Assembly: GCA_003693705.1 (NCBI GenBank)
Contig: RBZT01000791.1
Location: 1 to 34,904, forward strand
DNA length: 34,904 nucleotides
Reading direction: 5' to 3'
Source of the DNA: Polymyxa betae
Taxonomy: Eukaryota > Endomyxa > Phytomyxea > Plasmodiophorida > Plasmodiophoridae
The position numbers were made by a program, and so were the translations under genes. Under the pieces are notes generated by a model. The model was not told the origin of the DNA. It saw only the letters and a program-made list of their open reading frames with translations, and searched no databases. The number at the start of each line of letters is the position of its first letter. Position 1 is the first letter of the stretch. Of the stretch, positions 11,190 through 22,612 are shown one piece after another.

Positions 11190-11959
11190 CGAGACTGTTA
11201 AGCAGGTGGTTACGTAAGTGACCCCAACATGGCACCATCACAGCATTGAGAGGGCAGTTGTCGGCAACTGAACGAACAACCCTAGTACAAGTGCAGTAAT
11301 GCGCCAGCGTTGACGGGTGTTCCCTGTCATGTCGAACTCTCAAGGTAGAGCAATTAACTGCGATCCTGCCAAATTTGTGTAATTGGGTTCACTTACAAAT
11401 CGCAAATGATTATATAGTGGCTTTGTATGACAAGACATTTTTTGGATTGTAGTCGTCTAGTTCGTTGATCTTGGTCAACAGTGGCGCTGTATCCTAAGCG
11501 CAAGGCCGATATTACTCAGGCGTTGCCTTGACAGCAACCAGTGCTCTTACTACCAATTTCGGAGCTGTTCATCAATCATCCATTTACAGCACATTCTTTT
11601 GCTTGGAATACTAAATAGTCATTAAAGAATAGGATAGTTTTCTAGGAACCGAAAGCAAAGGTATCTATTCAGCATCTCAGCCATTCGGTGAAATACACGA
11701 TATTTAAGTCCCAAGCAAATGCCACAAAAAACTGAACTTAAATCGAATCGTAAGATGTCACATCCGAATCTCGATCGCTTAGCAGCTGCACTTTGATTGC
11801 ATACTGGACAGTCGAGCCCGCCAATCCTGCTGAATTCGAATCAATCGCCATCCAGTGTTTTGCGATGTCTCCGTGCGCATTTTCTGTTTTTCAAGTTTCG
11901 ACTCTCAAACTCATAGTGGTAGTGTGCTGTCCATCAACTCTTTCGTCGAGGACGCTGGG
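11190..11959. promoter_or_regulatory. Divergent region, PRODH / PHD gene
   Basis: The region holds the promoters of both divergent genes, and very likely the first exon or exons of the PHD gene. One candidate is the short frame from ATG 11717 with a GTAAGA donor near 11751. An acceptor-like TTTTTCAAG near 11900 precedes open frame that continues into the PHD exon. I could not join these in phase, so the PHD gene is started at its first in-frame ATG. Confidence 0.5.
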
Positions 11960-14597
11960 ATGGTGTTTGCGTCGCCAGAGCTCCAGCCAGGCCAGCCATG
12001 CGGGCTGGTACTGGAGGGTCCTTCGATTGCAGTCCAGTCCGGCGAATGCATCTCTTCTATAGACAGCGATAGCGAGGAGTCGGAACAGGCTGCTGCCGAT
12101 GAACCGGTTTATTGCCTATGTAGGAAACCGGATGACGGTAAACTGATGGTTCAGTGTGATAAGTGCATGGAGTGGTTTCATGCTGCTTGTGTGAAACTGT
12201 ACGAAATATTGTTTCCTTTGCTCAAAATAGTTTCTCCTTATAGTTAATCTGTTTCTATTTAACAAGCGATTTTCGCTAATGTTGGGTTTAGTACCGCTGA
12301 AAGTGATCTGAGCCATTGGTTATGTCCGCCTTGTCATGGTTCCAGACGAGGAGCCAAGTCTCCTTCACCCTCCCCTCCACCCTGTCCTTTGTTGAAGTCC
12401 AAACCGATTGCGGCTCCCGTCAAATCCAATAATACAACGCCTAAGGCGCAAACTGGCATATCTCGCGATAATGCTCAAATCGATAATTCAGCTAGATCCC
12501 AGAAAATTGGCTCTAGAAGAAATTTTGTTAAGATCAGCCCCATCAGCAAGATTGTAAAATTGATGTCGACCCCGGACGTACCTCTTATTGAGCGTATTCA
12601 TCAAGGTGCAATAAATCATAGCCCCCGCGTACTTATTTGTGCTAAGTATATCCTCGAGCAGATAGGATTTCGTGCCGAGGAGCTCTATCAAAAGTGGTTG
12701 CTGACGATTTGGCTCATCGGATCGAGGAAGCTGCGTTTCCAAACGATCCGTCGCCGGATTTGATCAAGAACTACAAGTTGAAGATCCGCGAGATTATATT
12801 GAACCTCAAAAGCAATTCTGATTTGATGCAGAGTGGGTTCGCTGCGTTGCAGTTTAAACTTTGCTTACCTCATTCTCTTGCAGGTGTTGCTGAAGGATCT
12901 GTGACGCCGATCGAATTGGCCACGAAGGATGTTTCGTCTCTAGCTGCCCCTGATCTGGTTGCTGCTAGAAATGAACAGCGTCAACTAGCAATCAGTGCTC
13001 GGCTCGTAACGCCGTCCGAAGAAGAAACCGAGCCTCAGATGACCGTACCATCTGTCCCTGAACAGGTATCGATGTGTCGTGCACCTAACAGCCCGTTGAT
13101 TCGGTTGCAGACTGTCGATATTGTTGTCCCCGATGTTGCACCTGATGTTAACAATATGCCGCATCCTGTAGAAGTTTTTTGTAACGATCAATCGGATTCA
13201 GATGTCTCCGCTCCAATGGCATATGAAGCATACAAAGAGGAGCTTGTCGACAGCGTCGTTACGGAAGTAGTAAAGCAACCGCCCCCTGCCGACTGGTCTG
13301 GTACATTGGCAATGTCGCCGTCGGACGAAGCGTTTTCATTGCGTGGTCTCATTGTCAATCCCGAACTAAAGTCGGACCGCAAGCGGTTTTCGAAATTATC
13401 TAAAGCTTTGTATATACATGGGCGAGTCCAGCCCAGCTCAGTGCATAAGGTTGTTGGAAAATATAATCAGCTTATTTCATCTTGTGACTTTAGTCGGATA
13501 GTTTCTATTACAAGTCCATAACATCACTCGAGACATGCAGGGACCAGAGCGTTTCAATCATAAACGCCCTGCACTGGTGAAATTCAATGTTGATGAAAAC
13601 TCTTCTTCCGCTTGTGATAAGTTTGTCAAGGGATATTCAGGTGTGTTAACATTTTGTCAGTGTTTAATGATATGTTAAATTTGATTCAGACCGAAATCGC
13701 ATCCCTGTCATTGACAATGCCGAGCTTGGTGTATTACTGTATTTTGTTTCTCCAGTGTTTAACAGCAACGCTCAATGGACCGCCCTGCTTCAAGAAATGT
13801 TCCAGTCATCGCCTCCTGAAGGTGCCTCATTATGGGCCATTGCTATAATTACTGCCGAATCTAAACTTAACAAGGCTTCTTCATCCTCGTCCCATCATAG
13901 GCCACACCATCATCGCTCACATAAAGAGCATTCAAGAACGTCTCACGCTGCTGTTCCAGTTCAGTCCACCGGCACGGTTGCGATGCAGCTCGAACACTTG
14001 GAGCATGTTGCTCCATCTACGGTTCCGACAATGATGCAGCTGGATTTGGAGCATGCCTTGGCCGAAGTTGACTCGCTAACGAAGCTGGTCGATCCTCGCC
14101 TAGACTCAAATAGTTGGCATAACCATGATAGCTATGCAGGAGCTATTGTCGCTCCAGAAAGGGCTGCGGCGTATGAGTCGAATCCCCATCCAGAGGCTGC
14201 TATGCCACAGGATGCTTATAGGGCTCATCATCCTGAGTCGGAGTTTATCCATCCTGATCGGGCAGCACGAATGTTCAATGAATACAGGCCAGTTCCAAGA
14301 TATGCTGATCCAAATATGTACCATGCTGAAACTCATCCAAATCTGTTTCAAACCGACGTTCCACCAGATCCGTATCATTGGGTCTCTCAAAGCCATGATC
14401 GATATGGTCCGTCACGGGGTGGTCGTGCTGATTGGCCACCGCCTTATCATCGGCCCTCTCCACCTATGGGCAGGATGCCATTAGAACCTGGACCATTCGG
14501 TCCTGGAAAACTCAAAGATGAGCACAGGAATCGACGTCGTAATCGCGGACGAGAACACAGGCGTATTCGCGGCGGCTTTCCTTCACAAAGCAGATAA
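11960..14597 (+). CDS. PHD-TFIIS-SPOC transcription regulator (Bye1/PHF3/DIDO1 type)
   Basis: Six exons: 11960-12198, 12292-12605, 12662-12832, 12884-13449, 13502-13640 and 13690-14597, at least 778 aa. The PHD finger (about residues 51-97) is complete C4HC3: YCLCRKPDDGKLMVQCDKC, WFHAAC and WLCPPCHG. The TFIIS central domain (about 180-262) has RGALSKVVADDLAHRIEEA, KNYKLKIREIILNLKSNSDL and EGSVTPIELA. The SPOC domain (about 377-530) starts ADWSGTLAMSPSDEAF and continues through GRVQPSSVHK, RPALVKFNVD and AELGVLLYFVSP. The C-terminus is His- and Pro-rich and ends in a basic Arg/Gly tail. This order is that of yeast Bye1 and metazoan PHF3/DIDO1, which read H3K4me3, bind RNA polymerase II, and through SPOC bind its phosphorylated C-terminal domain. 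The 51-nt intron at 12833-12883 has no stop and is a multiple of three, so it could be retained. The intron at 13450-13501 has a weak donor. The N-terminus may extend upstream. Confidence 0.9.
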
Positions 14598-15011
14598 CGA
14601 GCTTATCTAATTGTTAATTATATAATAATATCATTCATAGCGTTAATATGTCTTTGCGAAGCTTTCAGTAAAAGGCTCGGTATTCTCTCAAATTGCAGCC
14701 ACGATGCTCAGCTTTCTATCGTCATCGTAACCGCCTGCTGTTATATTCTAGGGAGAGCAGTATCCAGTTCGTCAGGCCAACCCCAAGCAGACGCTGGGAG
14801 CGCTGCATCGATAGAAAGCCAAATGATGATCCAGTTGATCAGTGATCTGATTATAGTGATTTTGCCAGTCGCACTTTTTCCCTCCAAAAAGTGCACAACT
14901 TTGGTCTTTGAAGCGAAAAAAGTAATCGTTTGGCCATACAGCCGCGCAAAAAAATTCGCTGCCATCTTGGTCATTTTGAAGAGGTCAGTTGATAACTTGG
15001 ATAAAGCCAAG
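14598..15011. other. Region upstream of CWC22
   Basis: This stretch carries the 3' end of the PHD gene and the promoter of the next gene. The CWC22 reading frame stays open back to an ATG at 14823, but the extra 63 residues are hydrophobic and lysine-rich and unlike the family. The start at 15012 is therefore preferred. No repeat seen. Confidence 0.5.
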
Positions 15012-17338
15012 ATGGTGTCGGACCCAGCTGTTACTGGGCGCGCTGGAGGTGTCTACCTTCCTCCATTTAAGGTTGCCCAGCAAGCGGTTTCTAATGATCC
15101 CGGAACAACCGAATATCAGCGCGCTCATTGGGATGCCATGCGCAAGGCGATCAACGGTCTCGTTAACAAAGTCAATGCTTCGAATATCTCCAATATAGTG
15201 GTCGAATTATTCTGCGAAAATTTGATTCGAGGTCGTGGTCTGCTAGTTCGTGCGATTCTCAAAGCTCAAATGGCTTCACCAAATTTCACGCACGTATATG
15301 CTGGCCTTATCTCTGTTATCAATAGCAAAATGCCAGAAGTAATTTTCCTTCGTGATTCTATGCGGAATTCTCACATTCTGCAGATCGGCGAATTATTATT
15401 AAAGAGAGTGATTTTGCAGTTTAGAAGGTCATATCGGCGTAATGACAAACTGGTGTGCCTTGCATGCACTAAGGTAAATTTCCATTTTTTGGCTTAGCTG
15501 AATAATTTTTCTGTTTTCTTCATGTTATTAACATTGTTTTTATCGTTTGAATTCTACAGAGAAGAACTAGCTTATTAAGGCTGTATATGTTCTTAACATG
15601 TGATCATTAGTTCATGGCACATCTGGTTAACCAACAAGTCGCTCACGAAATCGTTGCCCTGGAGCTGCTAACTCTGCTGCTGGACAAACCTACTGATGAT
15701 TCAGTTGAGGTTGCTGTCGGCTTCATAACTGATTGCGGCGCCATGCTAACGGAATTGTCGCCACGTGGTGTTCATGCAATCTTCGAGCGTTTCAGAGGAA
15801 TCTTGCATGAAGGAGAAATCGACAAACGTGTCCAGTACATGATTGAAGGGCTGTTCGTTGTTCGCAAAAGGAAGTTTGCTGAACATCCTGCTGTTATTCC
15901 CGAGCTGGATCTGATTGAATCTGCCGACCAAGTATCTCATGAACTTTCCCTCAATGACGATCATGACCCGGAACGAAATTTGGATATCTACCATTTCGAT
16001 CCTGATTATGAAAAGAATGAAGCCCAGTATGAAGAAATCAAGAAAGAAATTATTGGTGAAGAAGAAGAAGAAGAAGAAGAGGTGACTTTACTCTTTACTT
16101 TCTGTTTATTTGTACTCTGGTTTCTTGATTTCTGCCAAGTTCTTAACCTCTTCCTACTTTTAGTATTTAATCCATGTTTCTATATCTTGTTTGTTATTTC
16201 AATTGCTGCTGTTTCGTATTTTCTTCTTCTTTTAGCAATTTTGCCTATCTTGACTGACTCTATTAGGAGTCAGAGGAGGAAGAATCAGCAGAAGAAGATG
16301 GCGCTGTTGATGGTGCTGCTGCTCCTGGTGCTTCCATGGATATTATTGACCAAACTGGAACCGAAGATGTCACCCTCAGAAGGTAGTTATGGACACAGAA
16401 GCTTGACGCTCCTAACCTTCATTCAGGACTATTTATCTAACAATCATGTCATCACTAGACTTTGAAGAATGTGCCCACAAGCTACTGAAAACAGAGCTTG
16501 ACGATGGGAAACAGTTTATTGTTTGTGAAATGATCATTGAATGTTGTGCCCAGGAAAGAACATATCTCAAGTCGGTTACTGTCTTCCTTTCTAGTATTTC
16601 GTGCTAATATGTCTTTAGATTTTATGGTTTACTTGGTGAACGCTTTTGCCGGTTAAATCCCGTTTATCAATCTGTAAGCTATTGCAGCATTTAAAGGCTT
16701 TTTTGTGTTATTCGAATGCCAAGTCTCATACTTGCTGATTTTCTTTGAGATAATCTTGTCTAACACACTTTTTTGCTCACATTCGTATTCAGGCGTTTGA
16801 TGATCTATTCGCACGTCATTATGCCACTATTCATCGTCACGAGACTTCTAAGCTCCGCAATATTGCCAAGTTCTTCTCCCATTTGCTTTATACCGATGCT
16901 TTAGATTGGGGCGTTCTTGAATATATCGCACTGAACGAGAACGATACGACATCATCGTCGCGTATCTTCATCAAAATCGTATTCCAAGAGCTATCCGAAT
17001 TTCTGGGATTGAAGAACCTTCGCAGTCGCCTACAGAATCCAGGACTTCAACCTAGCATTGCTGGTCTGTTTCCAAAGGATACGCCTCGGAATACTCGATT
17101 CGCCATCAACTTCTTCACGTCAATCGGTCTCGGCGGTCTCACTGACGAACTTCGGGCACATCTTAAGGTCCAGCAGGCCGAAGCTGCTGCTCTACGTGCC
17201 GCCGCTGCCGCTCAAGAATCCAGTAGCGAAAGCACTAGCGATAGCTCCAGCGACAGCTCCTCGGATTCCGATTCCAGCGGCTCGGACAGCGATGGCGACG
17301 AAAATTCGCTATCGCGGAAACGCTCCAGGAGATCATAA
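15012..17338 (+). CDS. CWC22: Pre-mRNA-splicing factor CWC22 (nucampholin)
   Basis: Seven exons: 15012-15338, 15384-15473, 15611-16081, 16267-16382, 16427-16570, 16619-16673 and 16793-17338, giving 582 aa in phase throughout. CWC22 is a spliceosomal protein that recruits the DEAD-box helicase eIF4A3 and so links splicing to exon-junction-complex deposition. The MIF4G domain (about 30-250) shows [76 protein letters not shown] and [12 protein letters not shown]. An acidic linker follows. The MA3 domain (about 334-450) has [56 protein letters not shown] and [20 protein letters not shown]. The tail is a Ser/Asp run ending in KRSRRS, shorter than in animals. The first intron (45 nt) lacks stops and is a multiple of three. 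The start Met gives [13 protein letters not shown], matching the family N-terminal end of MIF4G. Confidence 0.95.
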
Positions 17339-17383
17339 ACCAATTCCCAACACCTTCGGTAAACTAATGAATAATATAACTGT

Positions 17384-18013
17384 TCAGTTATTTCCATCCC
17401 TTTCGTTTTGATCATAGATTAGGAGATTATTAGGCATCACTCGTGCGGTATCCCATAGTCTATGTTCGAGATCTTTCTTACCCATGCCAATATGGAACAC
17501 TGTCAGGCCTCGAGCTACCAGTCCGTCACTTATCATTCGCCGATGGCAGCGCCACCACAGCGTCTCTGCACACATGATACAGCAGTAGAAGCCATCGTCA
17601 GCTTCACGCTCGGAGAGCTCGATCAGTTTCTGAAGCGCTGTTTGAAACTCGGGCGTCTCCATGTAGGCTGCATAGTCCCGGAACTCATCGACCTGAAGCG
17701 CGCTGTGCTTCTCGGCTCCTTTATCGGTGCGTCGTCGTCCTCCCAGATCGGGCACATGGATATAGCGAAGAGGTTTGCCAAGATTACGCTCGAGGTTGGA
17801 TTTGGCAAACTGCGAGTTCGTGCGACTCCCAGGATAGCTGCGAACATCCACTAGGGTACGAACATCGTGATCGAGCAGTATCTGGACGAGCTCGTCCAAT
17901 GTCCTGGTCCCATGCCCGATCGTGTAAACGGTGTTCATACTTCTTAAAACTGATGAACCGCTGTACTGGGAAACAGAATCAGCAATCAGAAACGCATTTC
18001 CAAAACACCGCAT
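17384..18013 (-). CDS. DUF488 family protein, intronless
   Basis: This single-exon frame of 209 aa has all DUF488 signatures: VYTIGHGTRTLDELV, LVDVRSYPGSRTNSQF, LGGRRRTD, DYAAYMETPEFQTALQKL and the strongly conserved CAETLWWRCHRRMISDGLVA. The family is very common in bacteria; its molecular function is not established. A second in-frame Met at 17938 (MNTVYTIGHG) matches the usual bacterial start, so the first 25 residues may be a lineage-specific extension or untranslated. The stop lies 45 nt from the CWC22 stop, with the two genes convergent. Lack of introns among intron-rich neighbours and the bacterial-style core suggest acquisition from bacteria, but DUF488 is also found in fungi, so transfer is only a hypothesis. 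Confidence 0.93.
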   Translation of the reverse strand: MRCFGNAFLIADSVSQYSGSSVLRSMNTVYTIGHGTRTLDELVQILLDHDVRTLVDVRSYPGSRTNSQFAKSNLERNLGKPLRYIHVPDLGGRRRTDKGAEKHSALQVDEFRDYAAYMETPEFQTALQKLIELSEREADDGFYCCIMCAETLWWRCHRRMISDGLVARGLTVFHIGMGKKDLEHRLWDTARVMPNNLLIYDQNERDGNN

Positions 18014-18285
18014 TCAAATATCACCAGGTGATAGAGGCGGTTTGATAAGGCTCAAGTTCCGCCGGCATTCTGCTCCAAGGGCGAATGTTCAGTTGTCGGC
18101 CCGATACTTGCACAAGGTTCTCGTGGTCCCGAGCGGAATCAATCGGAGCTAACGCAAAGAATTATGAGCTTCGATTGGTCCGCTGTGTTGGAAATCAGTA
18201 CAATCTGATGACGTTCATTAAATGTGAAGAGCCATTAGACGATCAATGAATATTTCCACTGTAATTTAGCTTTAACATTGTCAGT

Positions 18286-18654
18286 ATGCCGATTCTTGCG
18301 ATCTTGGCGTTTCTGGTTTCAGCGTCGCCATCCAAGAACGTATTACTATGCTCAGTACGATTTCCAGTGCTAGTTACATCCGACATACTGAACTTGGAAA
18401 AATGCCATCGCGATGATCGAAGCTCTTTTTTCTTAGCTCTGGCTCCGTCTCGTATCAAACAAGTCCAAAATTGGGTCACATATCCGAACCCGATTCGGTT
18501 TACAGATCAGATGGGGCACAATTCTTTTTTCTACTCTTGTTTCAACCAGCTATACATTCCCCTCCCTGAAACCTCGCATCGGTTCTCGGTCCGCCCAAAC
18601 CGACCATTGCTCATACACTTCCAGGACACTGATGACTGCTTTGATAGTCTTTAA
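18286..18654 (+). CDS. Possible small secreted protein, 122 aa
   Basis: A single open frame starts with a hydrophobic leader (MPILAILAFLVSASPSKN) that looks like a signal peptide, followed by a body with four cysteines ending DTDDCFDSL. I recognise no family. The opposite strand also has a fairly convincing frame (18813-18550, with LNVEAGFLLIIQCHKIPAQ), so strand choice is uncertain. Confidence 0.3.
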   Translation: MPILAILAFLVSASPSKNVLLCSVRFPVLVTSDILNLEKCHRDDRSSFFLALAPSRIKQVQNWVTYPNPIRFTDQMGHNSFFYSCFNQLYIPLPETSHRFSVRPNRPLLIHFQDTDDCFDSL

Positions 18655-19622
18655 CCCACCCAAATATAGCTCATTGTTTTTGAGTTGAGCGGGAATTTTG
18701 TGGCATTGAATTATTAATAAAAATCCCGCCTCCACATTCAAAATGCGAGCCATAGCTCCAACCACTTTAAATATCTTGCCACTTAAAAGAGTACATTTTC
18801 CCATTCCGTACAAATGTTAGGAAGATGTAGCACTTATATAAGTTTGAGTGCCAAATCCAAAGCGTGTTAATTATGCAGTATCACGTAACTTTGCAATCGG
18901 GTGAAATATCAACAGATAAGAGGAAGTTCCAAAGGTGCCCAGAATCTGCACAATCGCACCAACAGCAAAATCAAGCAGGTGTAAGAACTTCATGCTTTAG
19001 TAGCTGTTCTGGTAGCCCAGATTGTCATCACAAAACGCCACCGAATGGATTTGAACGTAGCATCAGCAAATCCTGTAGTTTTAAAAAAGCCGAGAGGTCC
19101 AGCCAGCGTGAGCACCGACCATTAGCACAGGATTGTACCAGGATAGTCATCGGTGTAGATTCTCGCACGTACTACTTTTGAGACAAATCGACAAAAACTT
19201 TGGTAATTCGAATAATCACTTTTTTTTAGCAGACAGGGAACCGATCTCTGGATCCGGTGGTTGTTACGCAGAGATTTATAGAAGGCGAAGGCATTCAATT
19301 GCTCTACAAAAAGCTTAACGTTCACCGCGCAAGGTTCCAAGATATATACATGATATTGAGCAGCGAAAAATCTGGCGGCAATCCGATCTGCCATTGAGAT
19401 CCAGGATGTAAGGCCCAAATCATCAATTGAAGTTCGTTGAATTCCGCTACGAGCACATGAAAATGCCTATCATGTTTGTGTATAATATTTACATGTTTTA
19501 GATTTGGAGGCTTTGATAGCGGTACTCAACGGAAAAAATCGCGCAAGAGTGGCGTCAGTGCAGGCGGGTTGTTTCTCGATACTTCCCATTGACCACTGTG
19601 TTATCAGGCGTTCGGCGTCATC
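18655..19622. other. Unresolved region with coding-like fragments on the minus strand
   Basis: Several short minus-strand frames between about 19420 and 18560 look like pieces of a small hydrophobic protein: MADRIAARFFAAQYH near 19391, LNAFAFYKSL near 19265-19300, SVLTLAGPLGFFKTTGFADA near 19050-19115, LLDFAVGAIVQILGTFGT near 18915-18980 and MARILNVEAGFLLIIQ near 18700-18750. Donor and acceptor dinucleotides exist between them, but I found no fully in-phase model, so no gene is called. Confidence 0.3.
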
Positions 19623-20216
19623 ATGCAATTCATGCGTCGAGGCGTCCCGATCGCCCCATGCTTACACCGTTACGCTCGGCCTAGACACCGTGGAGACTTC
19701 CGGCAGCAGATTTCCGATCCGTTTGCATTCGCTGTCCGACTTACTGGCGATTTTGCCGATGTCGAGTGGGATGAAGCCCAAGGTTTCATTTACCCGTTTG
19801 GAAGAGATCATTCCCTGACCAAGTTTGTGCCATCGCTGACAATTCCGGAGGGATCGGTTCATAACACCATCACGAATGCACCGGAAAGTGCTGCTGCTTG
19901 CCATGACCTGTTCGGAGGATTGTCTGTTGGTGGATTTCCTTTCCTAGCGGAGTATCCGCCCTACGTAATCGAGAAGAGTCCTGGTATCAGTAATTATATA
20001 GTCTGGCCTGCGAGCTCCAAGAAACAACGCTCGACGTTGATTCGCCGGAAGCATTGTTACGTTTCGTATGACTCGCTACCGGATTGTTACGCGTTGGTCT
20101 GGGATAAATTTCCCGGTCACGGTTTGCTGGTAAACACCAAGTCAGTGAAAGTAACAGATGTGGTCGATTCCGGTTGCAGAAGTCTGTTTGTGATGCCCAG
20201 ATTGACTCAGAAATGA
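19623..20216 (+). CDS. Hypothetical protein, 197 aa
   Basis: The open frame ends with TGA at 20214-20216. It contains FADVEWDEAQGFIYPFGRD, FGGLSVGGFPFLAEYPPYV, SPGISNYIVWPASSKKQ and DSLPDCYALVWDKFPGHGLL; no known domain was recognised. A second frame over the first half (from 19504, containing TVTLGLDTVETSGSRFPIRL) is also open and coding-like, so a spliced model using both is possible. An acceptor-like TTTTAG precedes 19501. It converges with the tubby gene downstream. Confidence 0.4.
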   Translation: MQFMRRGVPIAPCLHRYARPRHRGDFRQQISDPFAFAVRLTGDFADVEWDEAQGFIYPFGRDHSLTKFVPSLTIPEGSVHNTITNAPESAAACHDLFGGLSVGGFPFLAEYPPYVIEKSPGISNYIVWPASSKKQRSTLIRRKHCYVSYDSLPDCYALVWDKFPGHGLLVNTKSVKVTDVVDSGCRSLFVMPRLTQK

Positions 20217-20692
20217 GCTGGACCTATAAATGCACTGTTTTTCTACCGTGACACTCGGTACCCATCTATTTATCTACCATAGCTCATTCCAATACAATCA
20301 ATACATATAACTTGTTTTCGAATTAGCACTTTATGGTTTCACCTGATCGAGATTTGAAATGCATAAACCGATTCTTCTCGACGAGATCTATCGATCTATG
20401 CATTATTAAGATACGAGTTTAGAATCTGCTCTGCGATGGCTGGTTACTGTTGTAGTACATAGCAATTTGGTGTCTACGGTCCGAATCCTTAAAAAAATTT
20501 ATAAGTAAAAAATACGACAAACTTAGCAATACTACATGGTTTCACATAGACAGTCGTCAATGGCCACCAGCCTTTGGCGTGGCCCAACGGGTTGCCTTAT
20601 GAGACCTATAGTATCATCTGCTGTTTCTGCTTCGCTTTACCGGTACATTGGTCTTATATATCGGTTCATTTAACCCGGCGTGCAACTTGTGT
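20217..20692. other. Spacer between convergent genes
   Basis: The 3' flanks of the 197-aa frame and the tubby gene meet here. No gene, tRNA or repeat was recognised in these 476 bases. Confidence 0.5.
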
Positions 20693-22612
20693 TCATGTAA
20701 CTAGACGTTTATTAGCCAGGCTACTTATTGCTAAAGCGAAAGCGGTGGCCGCCGAGAATGGAAATTGAAAATCAATATGGTAGCGACCTGGAGAAAGTTT
20801 CCCGAACTGGAAAAGTATACAACCAGCTAAACAATAAGACGGTCAATCTTATAGATAATGGATACTTTAGCTAATCTTACGTCGATCTGGATCCACCATC
20901 TGGAAGTTCTTCTTACTAGGAACCTTTACAGTAGATCCAAAATCCAACGTATGACCACCATACACTGATGTCTCATTTTAGTTTTGACGACAAAATTTCA
21001 TTCATTATGTAGATTATCAGAACTGCTTTCAAAAGAAGCCATTTCCATTAAAATATACTGACGATGAATTCGAAATGTAACAAAGAAATAAGAACAAGAG
21101 ACCAACTTTCGTGTATCAGAACAATGGGAGGCATATTCCAACGTACCTGGGTTCCAGACAGGCGGGTTATTGATGAGCGTTTGGGATTTCCGATCGCTAC
21201 GTTCATGGACAGTTGGATCCATCATCATATAGAACTTTCGAGGTGCTGTCCCCAGCAGATTCGTCTCATAGACAATTCGGGCCAGTGCGACCCGGGCATG
21301 AGCAGGGATCGTCGGCGACTCGACGGATCGCTGCCTATACCCGTTGTCGAAAACGGTGAATTCTGTCCCGCTTATATTCACGGTGATGCTGGCGAGGAAT
21401 CCGCTACAATGACGCTCCTTTCCAACAAATCAGGATGCAGATGAAGGTAATCTCGGGGTCTTACGATTTGCAGATCGTCACCTGGCACGGCGAGGATGTA
21501 TTCGCCGTCGTTTGGGCTCCAGGCAGCGCTCAGGATGTGGCGATCGTTGAGCCACATCTCGTAAGATTGTCGGTCTTCGCAACGCTTCACTTGACCAAGG
21601 CATTTCTCTGTCACTTTCCTGCAAAAACCATCAGAAGGCGAAACAGGTTTTCTGTTCATAGAGGCTATTGATACATTGAGAGAGGCGATATAGTGTGGAC
21701 TCGAGTTGCAGCTAGGATGAGATCTTGATAGGTCATGCAGTAGCCAGCATCATCTCTAATAGCCCTTGAACTCTCAATAATGAGAGGAGAGGGCGGCTCC
21801 CCTTCCCGCTCGATCACATGACGAATAAGCCAGCGATGAGCAGCTGCGAGCAGTTCCACATCGTCCCAGGCTAGACCGAATCGTCTTTCGAGAATTCAGC
21901 ATGAGAATGGATTGAATGTACTGGAACAATACCCGATTCGAAGAACGGTGTGAGCGCTCAATGAGTTAATGCTTCCCTGCTTGGCTTCGTTGAAGATCGA
22001 GACGTTTCCTGCAATAGTTGGCTTGATAAACTATAAACACTGGAATGGAAAAGAAATTGTCATAATTTTTAGCTCGACAATGACCAAATCGGACATCATA
22101 AACAGGTAAATCAAAATACAAGGCTGAATCGGCAGTAATAGAAATCTCAGTTACCGATCATGTAAGCGGCTGCCATTGAGTGAACTGCATGTGTGCCCAT
22201 ACGACCTTCCAGCACCGAGATCGTGTCATAAACGGCGGCGGGTGTCGGTACCAGAACACGGCTGCGACCGGCACATAGCTTGGAAGGTCTAGTCATAGGG
22301 ACGCAGGCCACCATCGTCATCTTCAAAAATCAATGAAACCGTGAGAGGACAAACTGAAAGCTTTAACAAACTTTGAAAAAATCAAACTTTATTAAAGCTG
22401 ATTGGCATCATCACCCTGAAGGTTTGCAATGGGACAGAATACGGCATCGAATCACCAATTTGGTGATCATGGCGGCCGCTCTGCGTTCGGCACGAGATCT
22501 CAATGACAGCGACCTGGTCGAATTCGGCTTCCGAGGCGATCGGCTCGACACAAAAGTATGCAGCAGGAGATTCGCCAGTCGCCGTCCTGTCTTTGGCGGC
22601 GTCTATCGTCAT
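20693..22612 (-). CDS. Tubby-domain protein with an unrecognised N-terminal half
   Basis: Eight exons: 22612-22415, 22320-22155, 22008-21933, 21884-21675, 21618-21465, 21417-21147, 20964-20881 and 20826-20693, giving 430 aa with every phase consistent. Residues about 217-430 are a tubby C-terminal domain: LASITVNISGTEFTVFDNG, ARIVYETNLLGTAPRKF, LINNPPVWNP, SKKNFQMVDPD, LFQFGKLSPG, and the ending FPFSAATAFALAISSLANKR, which is the family's buried C-terminal helix. Tubby domains bind PtdIns(4,5)P2 at membranes. The first strands of the barrel are short or diverged. Residues 1-216 (with AAYFCVEPIASEAEFDQVAV, SVLEGRMGTHAVHSMAAAYM and SPLIIESSRAIRDD) match no family I know. They could be a separate gene: an alternative ATG for tubby lies at 21659, five bases after a stop in the unspliced reading. 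The 56-nt intron at 21619-21674 (GTATCA donor, TTTTTGCAG acceptor) joins the halves exactly in phase and favours one gene. Confidence 0.8.

Noticed and set aside
12606-12661. Frameshift in the TFIIS region of the PHD gene
   Set aside because: A 56-nt intron with a GTGCAA donor and a GTGCTAAG branch point removes the shift and restores the family sequence RGALSKVVADDL.
14823-15011. N-terminal extension of CWC22
   Set aside because: In frame but hydrophobic and unlike any CWC22 N-terminus; the family-like start is at 15012.
21418-21464. Frame change within the tubby domain near GTGAATATAAGC
   Set aside because: A 47-nt intron (GTAAGA donor) joins DDLQI to a segment ending SITVNISGTEF in phase, as expected for tubby.
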